Assembly (NCBI GenBank): GCA_902766985.1
Contig: CACXFP010000059.1
Span: forward strand, 1 to 5,463
Direction of reading: 5' to 3'
DNA from: an uncultured Bacteroidia bacterium
GTDB lineage: Bacteria; Bacteroidota; Bacteroidia; Bacteroidales; UBA932
DNA length: 5,463 bases
Of the stretch, positions 1-5,463 are shown in pieces. Position numbers and translations under genes: made by a program. The notes beneath the pieces are model-generated. The model did no database searches. It saw only the letters and a list, made by a program, of their open reading frames with translations, and had not been told where the DNA came from. Each line of letters begins with the position of its first letter. Positions within the stretch are counted from its first letter, which is position 1.

Positions 1-323
1 ACTATCCTAAGGTCCGCTTCCGGAAGAGCAGGGCGGACATTAAGGTTCCCTCCGGCCCCGGTGCAGCCGACTCCGTCAATCCTGTTGACACTGATGCCGC
101 TTATCCTGTCCACTGAATAGTCATATCCTGCATGGCCTGCCGGGTCGCTGTCCGGGCATAGATAGACCATGCCGAAAGGTGCGGCAGCTCCGGGGGAAAC
201 CTGTCCGTTGTCGCCTGAAGTGCCCATGAAAAGGTTTACATCACGAGGATCCTGCCCCTGCCTCCCGCATCCCAGTACGGAAAGGACGGCGATACATGAG
301 GCTATCAGATGTTTTTTGACCAT
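1..323 (-). CDS. GH92 family alpha-mannosidase-like lipoprotein, N-terminal part (cut by window edge)
   Basis: Only the first 107 codons are present; the gene runs off the left edge. The ATG is at 323-321 on the minus strand. The product begins MVKKHLIASC and has a hydrophobic stretch ending in a lipobox-like VLGC with Cys at residue 19, so it is probably a lipoprotein cut by signal peptidase II. The residues after Cys (GRQGQD) do not form an obvious Bacteroidetes surface-export signal, so a periplasm-facing anchor is more likely than the cell surface (inference). Residues about 29-100 match the GH92 N-terminal domain: VNLFMGTSGDNGQ (29-41), PGAAAPFGMV (44-53), a CPDSDP stretch, AGYDYS (65-70) and GVGCTGAGGNL (84-94). 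GH92 enzymes are calcium-dependent exo-alpha-mannosidases acting on N-glycans and yeast mannan; the catalytic domain lies outside the window. The motifs follow a variant rather than the classical GTGGHGHTFPGAT form, so the linkage specificity is open. It lies 16 bases after the GH31 gene with no Shine-Dalgarno and is probably co-transcribed with it. Confidence 0.88.
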   Translation of the reverse strand, partial: MVKKHLIASCIAVLSVLGCGRQGQDPRDVNLFMGTSGDNGQVSPGAAAPFGMVYLCPDSDPAGHAGYDYSVDRISGISVNRIDGVGCTGAGGNLNVRPALPEADLRI

Positions 324-339
324 AACAGGTTATGTATTA

Positions 340-2448
340 TTACTTTGCCAATTTATAGAACGATGACTTCAGGCTGAACTTTTTCTTCCTGGCATCCCAG
401 GTAATCACATTCTCCTTGAGGGAAGGATTCAGTGTACCGTCATCCTCATAGATGACGGCAGGCTTCGGATTGTCGCCGAAAGCCACAGGCTCGATCTCCC
501 TGCTGGCAGGGTCGTCGGCGGAAAGGGTGACACGGGCCAGCGGAAGGATCGTCCCTTCCTTGACGTAGAGGGGAATCCGTTCAAGTTCAAAGGAAAGTTC
601 GAGGGTCTGTCCTCCTTCGATCCTCTCCCCGGTAAAGAAATCGTACCACGTTCCTTTGGGGAAATATATCTTCTTGGCAGTAACGCCCTTGCCACTGGCT
701 ACGACAGGCGCCACCATGATGTCGTCCCCCATCATATACTGGCCGGCGATGTCCTTCACAGCATCCTTCTCGTCAGGATAATCCATGATCAGGGCCCGGA
801 AAGGAGGGATACCTTCCCGGTAATACTTCACGAAAGCGGCGTGCAGGTAAGGGATGAAACGCATCCTCAGTTCAATGGCGTTGCGGCAGAGGGCCATAAG
901 CCTGGCATTGTCCGGATCGATGACCTCCTGGAGATTGAGTTCATGGTCCATCTGCATCCAGGGCGGCAGGGCAAGGTTCCAGGCATTGATCATGGCAACC
1001 GGAGAACAGATCACGCTCTGCATACGTCTGACAAGGTCTTCCTCGCTTGATGCCGAGCGGACTTCCGGACACCAGAGGAGGCCGCTGAAACCGCAATATC
1101 CGATGCCGTTGATATATCCCTGATGGTCATAAAGGTCGCTGTACAGCACGAACGGCAGAGGGGAAGCAAGTGCTCCGGAACTGCGTACCAGGTTCAGGGT
1201 CCTCTTCCCGGTAGCATTCAGGACCTCCATCATCGTCTGCTGGAGGGAAAGGCCGAAGAGATTGTGCATCTGCTCTCCGTCGATGCCTCCCGGGAAACGG
1301 GATATCTCAGGGAAAGACCAGTTACCGGTATAGTCGGAATTGTCGCACTCGTCGGCCTTGAAACCCATCGTGCCGATGCCGACTGTCTCCTTAGCATGAT
1401 GTTCGACAAACAGGCGCCGGGCTTCCGGTATGAAGAAATTGGGGGCGATTCCATCCCAGACCTGGAAATCACCGCTGTACTGGAGTAGGTCATTATAGAT
1501 CGGGCAGTCGGGATGGACATAGCCCTGTGTCCACAGGTTTACCTTGATATTCTTTTCCCCTAGCCTCTTGACAAGCCCCTTGGGATCAGGATACAGCGTG
1601 TCCCTCCACGTGTATGTACTGGAATATGAATGCTGTTGCCAGCCGGGCTCGAGACCGAAGACATCGCACGGTATCCTGTTGTCCTGCATGATCTTGGCAA
1701 AAGCCTCGACCTTGTCCTGATGGAAGATATTCCTCACGCGGTACCAGAAACCGAGGCCCCAGCGCGGAGGCAGGCATCCGCCCCCGGCAAAAAGGTTGTA
1801 GCGGGCAACCGCCTCTTTCATGGTAGGTCCTGCAAATACATAGATATCAACTCCTTCCGAGCGGGGTATCTCGATGAACACTTCGTTGCCCTCCCCTGCT
1901 GAATAAGCGCCGTTGAATGGTGTCAGAAACTCCTCGTCCTGCTTTCTGGCCACGCCCGAAGGGGAAGTCGGACGGCGGACCTTGCCTCCGAAATAGAAGG
2001 TCATATATCGGGCGTTGTCCACATATACTCCGTAACCGCCGGTAGTCACATAGAACGGCACCGGCGCATGGGAGTCGCCGGTATCCACTCTCGGATCGGC
2101 ATTCACCCTCACAATCTTCTTCTTGCCTCTCTGTTCAAAAGAAAGTTCCTGAAGACCAAGGCCGTAAATGGCCTCGTCGCGTGAAAGGGGAACGGAAACG
2201 AGGACTCCCCTGTCATTTACCTCGGCCTGGGGTTCAACGGGAGATGCCACAGGACCCCCCATCCTGTCGAGGACATCCGCGGCCGGTTCCTTGTACCTGA
2301 CGGTTGAAGGGGTCACGGCATCGGGCTTTCCTATGCTGTAACGCCATATTCCGGGATAGACTTGTTCGCACTTCATGGTGTGCACGTCCTGACCGCGGAC
2401 AGATCCGAAGAGTACAATGAAAAACAAAAAAAAGAAGGCCTTTTTCAT
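340..2448 (-). CDS. Exported GH31 family alpha-glycosidase (alpha-glucosidase / alpha-galactosidase type)
   Basis: Complete 702-residue protein, a usual length for GH31. A signal peptide (residues 1-19, MKKAFFFLFF onward) precedes Gln20, pointing to signal peptidase I export to the periplasm. The N-terminal beta-sandwich includes YGLGLQ (95-100), DSHAPVPFYV (125-134) and YGVYVDNARY (139-148). The (beta/alpha)8 barrel begins near LPPRWGLGFWYR (226-237). GLEPGW lies at 265-270, and the expected nucleophile is Asp366 in GFKADECD (362-369). The expected acid/base is Asp438 in LYSDLYDH (435-442), followed by GFSGLLWCPEVR (453-464). The C-terminal beta domains include DDIMVAPVV (575-583), FPKGTWYDFFTGE (596-608) and YEDDGT (667-672). 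GH31 enzymes are retaining alpha-glycosidases. The SDLYDH and DECDNSD motifs differ from the classical WLDMNE and GDN forms of alpha-glucosidases and recall non-glucosidase subgroups such as bacterial GH31 alpha-galactosidases, so the substrate is left open. The start is supported by the signal peptide and an upstream promoter candidate; GH92 follows downstream. Confidence 0.95.
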   Translation of the reverse strand: MKKAFFFLFFIVLFGSVRGQDVHTMKCEQVYPGIWRYSIGKPDAVTPSTVRYKEPAADVLDRMGGPVASPVEPQAEVNDRGVLVSVPLSRDEAIYGLGLQELSFEQRGKKKIVRVNADPRVDTGDSHAPVPFYVTTGGYGVYVDNARYMTFYFGGKVRRPTSPSGVARKQDEEFLTPFNGAYSAGEGNEVFIEIPRSEGVDIYVFAGPTMKEAVARYNLFAGGGCLPPRWGLGFWYRVRNIFHQDKVEAFAKIMQDNRIPCDVFGLEPGWQQHSYSSTYTWRDTLYPDPKGLVKRLGEKNIKVNLWTQGYVHPDCPIYNDLLQYSGDFQVWDGIAPNFFIPEARRLFVEHHAKETVGIGTMGFKADECDNSDYTGNWSFPEISRFPGGIDGEQMHNLFGLSLQQTMMEVLNATGKRTLNLVRSSGALASPLPFVLYSDLYDHQGYINGIGYCGFSGLLWCPEVRSASSEEDLVRRMQSVICSPVAMINAWNLALPPWMQMDHELNLQEVIDPDNARLMALCRNAIELRMRFIPYLHAAFVKYYREGIPPFRALIMDYPDEKDAVKDIAGQYMMGDDIMVAPVVASGKGVTAKKIYFPKGTWYDFFTGERIEGGQTLELSFELERIPLYVKEGTILPLARVTLSADDPASREIEPVAFGDNPKPAVIYEDDGTLNPSLKENVITWDARKKKFSLKSSFYKLAK

Positions 2449-2471
2449 AGATTTTTGAGACTTGATTCATG

Positions 2472-2503
2472 TAAATATAGCGGATTTAAATGGAATGACA
2501 AAA
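2472..2503 (-). promoter_or_regulatory. Candidate Bacteroidetes-type promoter for GH31-GH92
   Basis: Read on the minus strand, TTTTG (2503-2499) is followed by 19 bases and then TATATTTA (2479-2472). This fits the Bacteroidetes sigma-ABfr pattern of a -33 TTTG and a -7 TAnnTTTG with a spacer of about 19-21 bases; only the last base of the -7 box differs. It would place the transcript start near 2465 and give a leader of roughly 15-20 bases ending in an A-rich stretch before the ATG, with no Shine-Dalgarno. Position, spacing and match agree, but this is pattern recognition only. Confidence 0.55.
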
Positions 2504-2534
2504 TTCAGCGCGGCGCACCAGCTGCAGGTTCCTG

Positions 2535-2565
2535 TTTGAAAATCGGCGGAAAAAGATTAAATTCG
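2535..2565 (+). promoter_or_regulatory. Candidate Bacteroidetes-type promoter for the transglycosylase-symporter-GH2 operon
   Basis: TTTG at 2535-2538 is followed by exactly 19 bases and then TAAATTCG at 2558-2565, one mismatch from the Bacteroidetes -7 box TAnnTTTG. The transcript would begin near 2572, leaving a leader of about 30 bases before the ATG at 2603. A TATAAAAG string at 2577-2584 lies nearby but lacks a correctly spaced -33 element. This is the only promoter-like site I can see for the three plus-strand genes. Confidence 0.5.
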
Positions 2566-2602
2566 CGAACATCAAGTATAAAAGAACTTAACAGCCCCAG
2601 CC

Positions 2603-3469
2603 ATGAAAAGATTTTCCTGGGCCCTGGCCCTTCTAATCTCCACTATACTCTGCTACGGACAGGAACTGCATCCCAAGGCTCCCGAAGTGCCGGAATCCAT
2701 GGTATTCGCCGGTCAGAGGATCAGGTTCGACACCGACGACCTCTATGAACGGATGGACCGCGAACTCATCGCCTTCACCTATATGCATTCCAATTCCACC
2801 CTTATGCTGAAAAGGTCGAAGAGGATATTCTCCCTTATCGTTCCCATCCTTAAGGAAAAGAATATCCCCGAGGACCTCAAGTACCTGATGGCGATCGAAA
2901 GCAATCTCGACCCTAAAGCCGTGTCCGTCACCGGAGCCAGCGGTCTTTGGCAGTTCACGAAGGCCACGGGGCAGGAATACGGGATGGAAGTCAACGCGGA
3001 GGTGGATGAAAGGTTCAACATAGAAAAGTCCACTGCAGCCGCCTGCTCGTATCTCATGAGGGCCTACCGGAGGTACGGGGACTGGATGACGGTGGCGGCC
3101 AGCTACAACGCCGGACAGGCGGGCATCAGCAAGCGGTTGGAGGAGCAGCAGGAAACAAGCGCAATGAACATCGTCGTAAGGGAGGAGACAGCCAGGTACA
3201 TGTTCCGCGTCCTGACGGCTAAATTGTTCTTCGAGAACCCGGAAGCATTCGGATTCAGCATGGACGAATCGGATTATTATCCCGTCCGGGAACCGGCAAA
3301 GGTACTCACAGTAAGCGAGCCGATTCCCTCCCTCGTGGATTTTGCGAAGGAAAACGGGGTGAGCTATCGCGACCTTAAAAACGCAAACCCTTGGCTCATA
3401 GGCACCAAGCTTACCAATGCCAAGGGAAAAACATATAAGATCATTATACCGAAGAAAAGGAACAGATAA
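2603..3469 (+). CDS. Exported lytic murein transglycosylase (MltD/Slt-type SLT domain plus LysM-like tail)
   Basis: A 288-residue protein predicted to cleave the MurNAc-GlcNAc bond of peptidoglycan, forming 1,6-anhydro-muropeptides. The signal peptide (MKRFSWALAL to about residue 19) precedes Gln20. Cys17 is in the context TILC, a poor lipobox, so a soluble periplasmic protein is favoured over a lipoprotein. The SLT (GH23-like) domain spans about residues 80-210: IPEDLKYLMAIES (88-100) with the expected catalytic Glu99, then GASGLWQF (111-118), and the substrate-groove motif AASYNAGQAGI (165-175). Residues 234-285 resemble a degenerate LysM repeat (LTVSEPIPSLVDFAKENGVS, then DLKNANPWL and YKIIIPK), which would help bind the wall. 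The architecture is a short version of MltD, which usually has several LysM repeats and is longer. It is the first gene of a plus-strand run; the symporter starts 12 bases after its stop. No Shine-Dalgarno is present before the ATG. Confidence 0.93.
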   Translation: MKRFSWALALLISTILCYGQELHPKAPEVPESMVFAGQRIRFDTDDLYERMDRELIAFTYMHSNSTLMLKRSKRIFSLIVPILKEKNIPEDLKYLMAIESNLDPKAVSVTGASGLWQFTKATGQEYGMEVNAEVDERFNIEKSTAAACSYLMRAYRRYGDWMTVAASYNAGQAGISKRLEEQQETSAMNIVVREETARYMFRVLTAKLFFENPEAFGFSMDESDYYPVREPAKVLTVSEPIPSLVDFAKENGVSYRDLKNANPWLIGTKLTNAKGKTYKIIIPKKRNR

Positions 3470-3481
3470 AGACCCGCACCC

Positions 3482-4885
3482 ATGTTTGAATCTATTGTAT
3501 CCGCGGTCAACAATATAGTCTGGAGTCCGCTTCTGGTCATCCTCCTGATTTTCGCAGGACTTTATTTCTCATTCAAGACCCGTTTCGTGCAGGTCAGGCG
3601 CTTCGGGCTGATGGTAAAATCCCTTTTCGCCGGTAATACCGCAGACAAGAAGGACAGAAAAGGAATCACGTCCTTCGAAGCTTTCTGCATCGCCCTCTCC
3701 GGAAGGGTAGGGACAGGCAACATCGTGGGTGTCGCCACCGCCATCGCACTGGGCGGTCCCGGAGCAGTATTCTGGATGTGGATAATCGCCTTCTTCGGGG
3801 CATCCACGGCTTTTGTCGAATCCACCCTGGCCCAGATGTACAAATTCCACCATGACACCGGGTACCGCGGCGGACCGGCCAGCTATATACAGCACGGGCT
3901 GAAGATGAAATGGCTGGGAATCGTCTTCGCCGTCGTCACCATCCTCGGCTACGGCATCCTCCTTGTCACGGTCCAGGCCAACGGCGTAAGTTCTGCGATG
4001 GTCAATTCTTACGGCACCTCTCCCCTTCTGTCAGGTGGCGTCCTCGCCTTCATCCTGGCCCTGGTCATCATCGGGGGCATAAAGAGCATCGCCAAGGTAG
4101 CATCCCTCGTAACTCCCTTCATGGCATTTGGTTACATCATCCTTGCCCTGGTAATAGTCGGACTGAACTATGAGCAGATACCATCCGTGTTCGCATCCAT
4201 AATAAACGGAGCCTTCGGCATCAAACCGATAGCCGGAGGAATCCTCGGCTCCACTATAATGATGGGTGTGAAAAGGGGAATTTTTTCCAATGAAGCCGGC
4301 CAGGGAGGCGGAGCCATCGTGTCGGCGTCCGCCGAAGTCACCCACCCGGTACGCCAGGGACTCGCCCAGTCTTTCTCCGTCTACGTGGACACCCTCCTCG
4401 TCTGCAGCGCCACCGCTTTCATGATTCTCTGCTCCGGGACATACAACATATTCGACGCTAAGACCGGCGAGATGCTGGTAGCGAACGCTCCCTCACTCGG
4501 CAACAACTATGTCGGATTCACCCAGGCCGCCGTCGACAGCGTGCTCTCCGGATTCGGCAACCAGTTCGTCTGCCTATCCTTGTTTTTCTTCGTCTTCACC
4601 ACCTTGATGGCCTATTACTTCTACTCGGAATCCAGCATCATGTACATTTTCAGCCTGAAGAAAGGCAGCGGATCCGGAAAGGAAAAGGCCGTTCTCTGGA
4701 TATACCGTTTCCTGATGCTAGGAGCTGTCGTTTTCGGTGCGGTCAGGGAAGCAAATGTCATATGGCAGATGGGAGACATCGGCGTAGGCCTGCTTGCATG
4801 GATCAACGTAGCAGCTCTCCTGTTCCTCTGCCCCAAGGCAATAAAGGCCCTCAGGGATTATGAAACCCATCTGAAGGATGAATAA
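3482..4885 (+). CDS. AGCS family sodium:alanine/glycine symporter
   Basis: A 467-residue inner-membrane protein, typical length for the alanine-or-glycine:cation symporter family (AgcS, AlsT, DagA; LeuT fold). About 11 hydrophobic segments are visible, near residues 13-31, 66-90, 93-116, 144-166, 182-200, 209-228, 235-262, 298-318, 358-385, 405-425 and 431-450. Family hallmarks are FKTRFVQVRRF (31-41), ALSGRVGTGNIVGVATAIAL (71-90), GGPGAVFWMW (91-100), GYGILLVTVQANG (156-168) and GVKRGIFSNEAGQG (262-275), followed by HPVRQGLAQS (288-297). Members couple sodium entry to uptake of L- or D-alanine or glycine; the exact substrate here is not readable. The segment after SNEAG reads QGGGAIVSASAEV, whereas many relatives have MGSAPNAAAAAxV. 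The gene starts 12 bases after the transglycosylase, without a Shine-Dalgarno, and its stop overlaps the GH2 start, so all three are probably co-transcribed. Confidence 0.95.
   Translation: MFESIVSAVNNIVWSPLLVILLIFAGLYFSFKTRFVQVRRFGLMVKSLFAGNTADKKDRKGITSFEAFCIALSGRVGTGNIVGVATAIALGGPGAVFWMWIIAFFGASTAFVESTLAQMYKFHHDTGYRGGPASYIQHGLKMKWLGIVFAVVTILGYGILLVTVQANGVSSAMVNSYGTSPLLSGGVLAFILALVIIGGIKSIAKVASLVTPFMAFGYIILALVIVGLNYEQIPSVFASIINGAFGIKPIAGGILGSTIMMGVKRGIFSNEAGQGGGAIVSASAEVTHPVRQGLAQSFSVYVDTLLVCSATAFMILCSGTYNIFDAKTGEMLVANAPSLGNNYVGFTQAAVDSVLSGFGNQFVCLSLFFFVFTTLMAYYFYSESSIMYIFSLKKGSGSGKEKAVLWIYRFLMLGAVVFGAVREANVIWQMGDIGVGLLAWINVAALLFLCPKAIKALRDYETHLKDE
4874..4885 (+). promoter_or_regulatory. Stop/start overlap between symporter and GH2 (translational coupling site)
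   Basis: The string AAGGATGAATAA contains both the GH2 start (ATG, 4878-4880) and the symporter stop (TAA, 4883-4885) in different frames. The purine run GAAGG directly abuts the ATG, too close to act as a standard Shine-Dalgarno. GH2 is therefore probably translated by ribosomes terminating on the symporter message. The overlap is seen directly; the coupling is inferred. Confidence 0.6.
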
Positions 4886-5463
4886 ACTTCTATTTGCCCT
4901 CACTGCCCTGCTATCCGTTTCAAGTGCCGCAACAGCATCCGGACGCGAAAGCCTCTTGTTCGATTTCGGCTGGGAGTTCTCCATCGACGGAGGAAAGACC
5001 TGGAAAGAAGTCCAGCTTCCCCACGACTGGTGCATGGAACTTCCTTTCCTTCAGCCGGACGCTAAACCCGACCTGCACCGGATGGGTTTCATGCAGGGAG
5101 GAACCGGACTGTACCACAAGGAATTCGTCGTACCAGCTTCATGGAAGGGAAAAAGGGTATCGATAGATTTTGACGGGGTGTACCACCGGAGCACTGTGTA
5201 CGTGAATGGAAAGGAAGCCGGATTCCATGCCTACGGCTACACAGCATTCTCCTATGACATTACAGACCTGCTTGTACCGGGAAAGAAAAACTTCATTGAA
5301 GTAAAGGTTGACCATTCCGACTTCCCCACCTCACGCTGGTATTCAGGTTCTGGCATATATCGCCATGTAAAACTGACAGTTACGAATCCGGTACACATTG
5401 CCTACAGGGGTACTTTCCTGACTACTCCGGAGGTTTCTGCCGATATGGCGAAGGTCAGGATCG
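4878..5463 (+). CDS. Exported GH2 family beta-glycosidase (beta-galactosidase-like), N-terminal part (cut by window edge)
   Basis: The first 195 codons are present and the gene continues past the right edge. The ATG at 4878 overlaps the end of the symporter gene by 8 bases. Residues 1-22 (MNKLLFALTALLSVSSAATA then SG) form a signal peptide, so the enzyme is exported and this start is well supported. The rest matches the GH2 sugar-binding (jelly-roll) domain: FDFGWEFSIDGG (28-39), LPHDW (47-51), GGTGLYHKEF (74-83), FDGVYHRSTVYVNGKEAGFH (98-117), YGYTAFSYDIT (119-129) and RWYSGSGIYRHVKL (153-166). The following immunoglobulin-like domain is just starting. GH2 includes beta-galactosidases, beta-mannosidases and beta-glucuronidases. 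The LPHDW and SGSGIYR pattern is typical of Bacteroidetes beta-galactosidase-type members, but the catalytic TIM barrel is outside the window, so the sugar cannot be assigned. Translation is probably coupled to the symporter. Confidence 0.9.
   Translation, partial: MNKLLFALTALLSVSSAATASGRESLLFDFGWEFSIDGGKTWKEVQLPHDWCMELPFLQPDAKPDLHRMGFMQGGTGLYHKEFVVPASWKGKRVSIDFDGVYHRSTVYVNGKEAGFHAYGYTAFSYDITDLLVPGKKNFIEVKVDHSDFPTSRWYSGSGIYRHVKLTVTNPVHIAYRGTFLTTPEVSADMAKVRI

Larger units (their letters stand above)
2449..2602. other. Divergent intergenic region between GH31 and the lytic transglycosylase
   Basis: This 154-base region separates two divergently transcribed genes. It holds an AT-rich promoter-like block on each side (2472-2503 for the minus strand, 2535-2565 for the plus strand) separated by a GC-rich core at about 2506-2533. 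The core has short palindromic hexamers (CAGCTG at 2519-2524, CTGCAG at 2522-2527), too short to call an operator. I see no small RNA, terminator hairpin or credible small gene here. Confidence 0.7.

Noticed and set aside
324..339. Possible terminator or promoter between GH31 and GH92
   Set aside because: The 16-base gap is AT-rich but has no hairpin and no room for a promoter; co-transcription is simpler.
1123..1488. 121-codon open frame on the plus strand opposite GH31
   Set aside because: It lies wholly inside the GH31 gene on the other strand, has no recognisable domain or promoter, and is explained by the base composition of the real gene.
2234..2470. 78-codon minus-strand frame starting upstream of GH31
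   Set aside because: It overlaps the GH31 signal peptide in another frame and its start would sit at or before the predicted transcript start.
2519..2527. Overlapping palindromes CAGCTG and CTGCAG between the promoters
   Set aside because: Six-base palindromes are expected by chance and show no longer dyad that would support an operator or terminator.
2651..2659. Lipoprotein cleavage at Cys17 of the transglycosylase
   Set aside because: Leu rather than Gly, Ala or Ser precedes the Cys, and a better signal peptidase I site with Gln at +1 follows.
2362..2748. 128-codon plus-strand frame spanning the divergent intergenic region
   Set aside because: It overlaps the starts of both GH31 and the transglycosylase, runs through both promoter candidates, and gives a low-complexity basic protein without family features.
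3562..3895. Two long minus-strand frames opposite the symporter
   Set aside because: They mirror the strongly conserved symporter motifs in antisense frames and have no independent coding evidence.
1..5463. CRISPR array, tRNA/rRNA, insertion sequence, phage or riboswitch signals
   Set aside because: No regularly spaced repeats, cloverleaf-like segments, transposase motifs, terminal inverted repeats or long structured leader were seen on either strand.

Overview
The window looks like a chromosomal segment from a Bacteroidota bacterium, most likely order Bacteroidales and probably a glycan-degrading gut or host-associated species. The reasons are the dense set of exported glycoside hydrolases (GH92, GH31, GH2), the lack of Shine-Dalgarno sequences, A/T-rich leaders, two promoter-like sites matching the Bacteroidetes TTTG-N19-TAnnTTTG pattern, and two signal peptides that appear to be cut just before a Gln. 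The coding DNA is moderately GC-rich by eye, which would fit an Alistipes-like or related lineage better than a low-GC Bacteroides; this placement is inference.

Layout. Positions 1-323 (minus) hold the N-terminal 107 codons of a GH92 lipoprotein, cut by the window edge. Positions 340-2448 (minus) hold a complete exported GH31 alpha-glycosidase, transcribed just ahead of GH92 with a 16-base gap. A 154-base divergent intergenic region (2449-2602) carries one promoter candidate for each direction. On the plus strand follow a lytic transglycosylase with an SLT domain and a LysM-like tail (2603-3469), an AGCS-type sodium:alanine/glycine symporter (3482-4885), and the N-terminal 195 codons of an exported GH2 beta-glycosidase (4878-5463, cut by the edge) whose start overlaps the symporter's stop by 8 bases.

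How they fit together. The minus-strand pair is a plausible alpha-glycan trimming unit (alpha-mannose by GH92, alpha-glucose, alpha-galactose or a related sugar by GH31). The plus-strand trio has the tight spacing of an operon. It mixes cell-wall cleavage, uptake of small amino acids and a beta-glycosidase. No SusC/SusD, sulfatase or regulator gene is visible, so this cannot be called a complete polysaccharide utilization locus. All five genes belong to known families. I see no clearly undescribed system. The points worth a second look are the divergent motifs of GH92 and GH31, the unusual gene combination on the plus strand, and the overlapping start of GH2.
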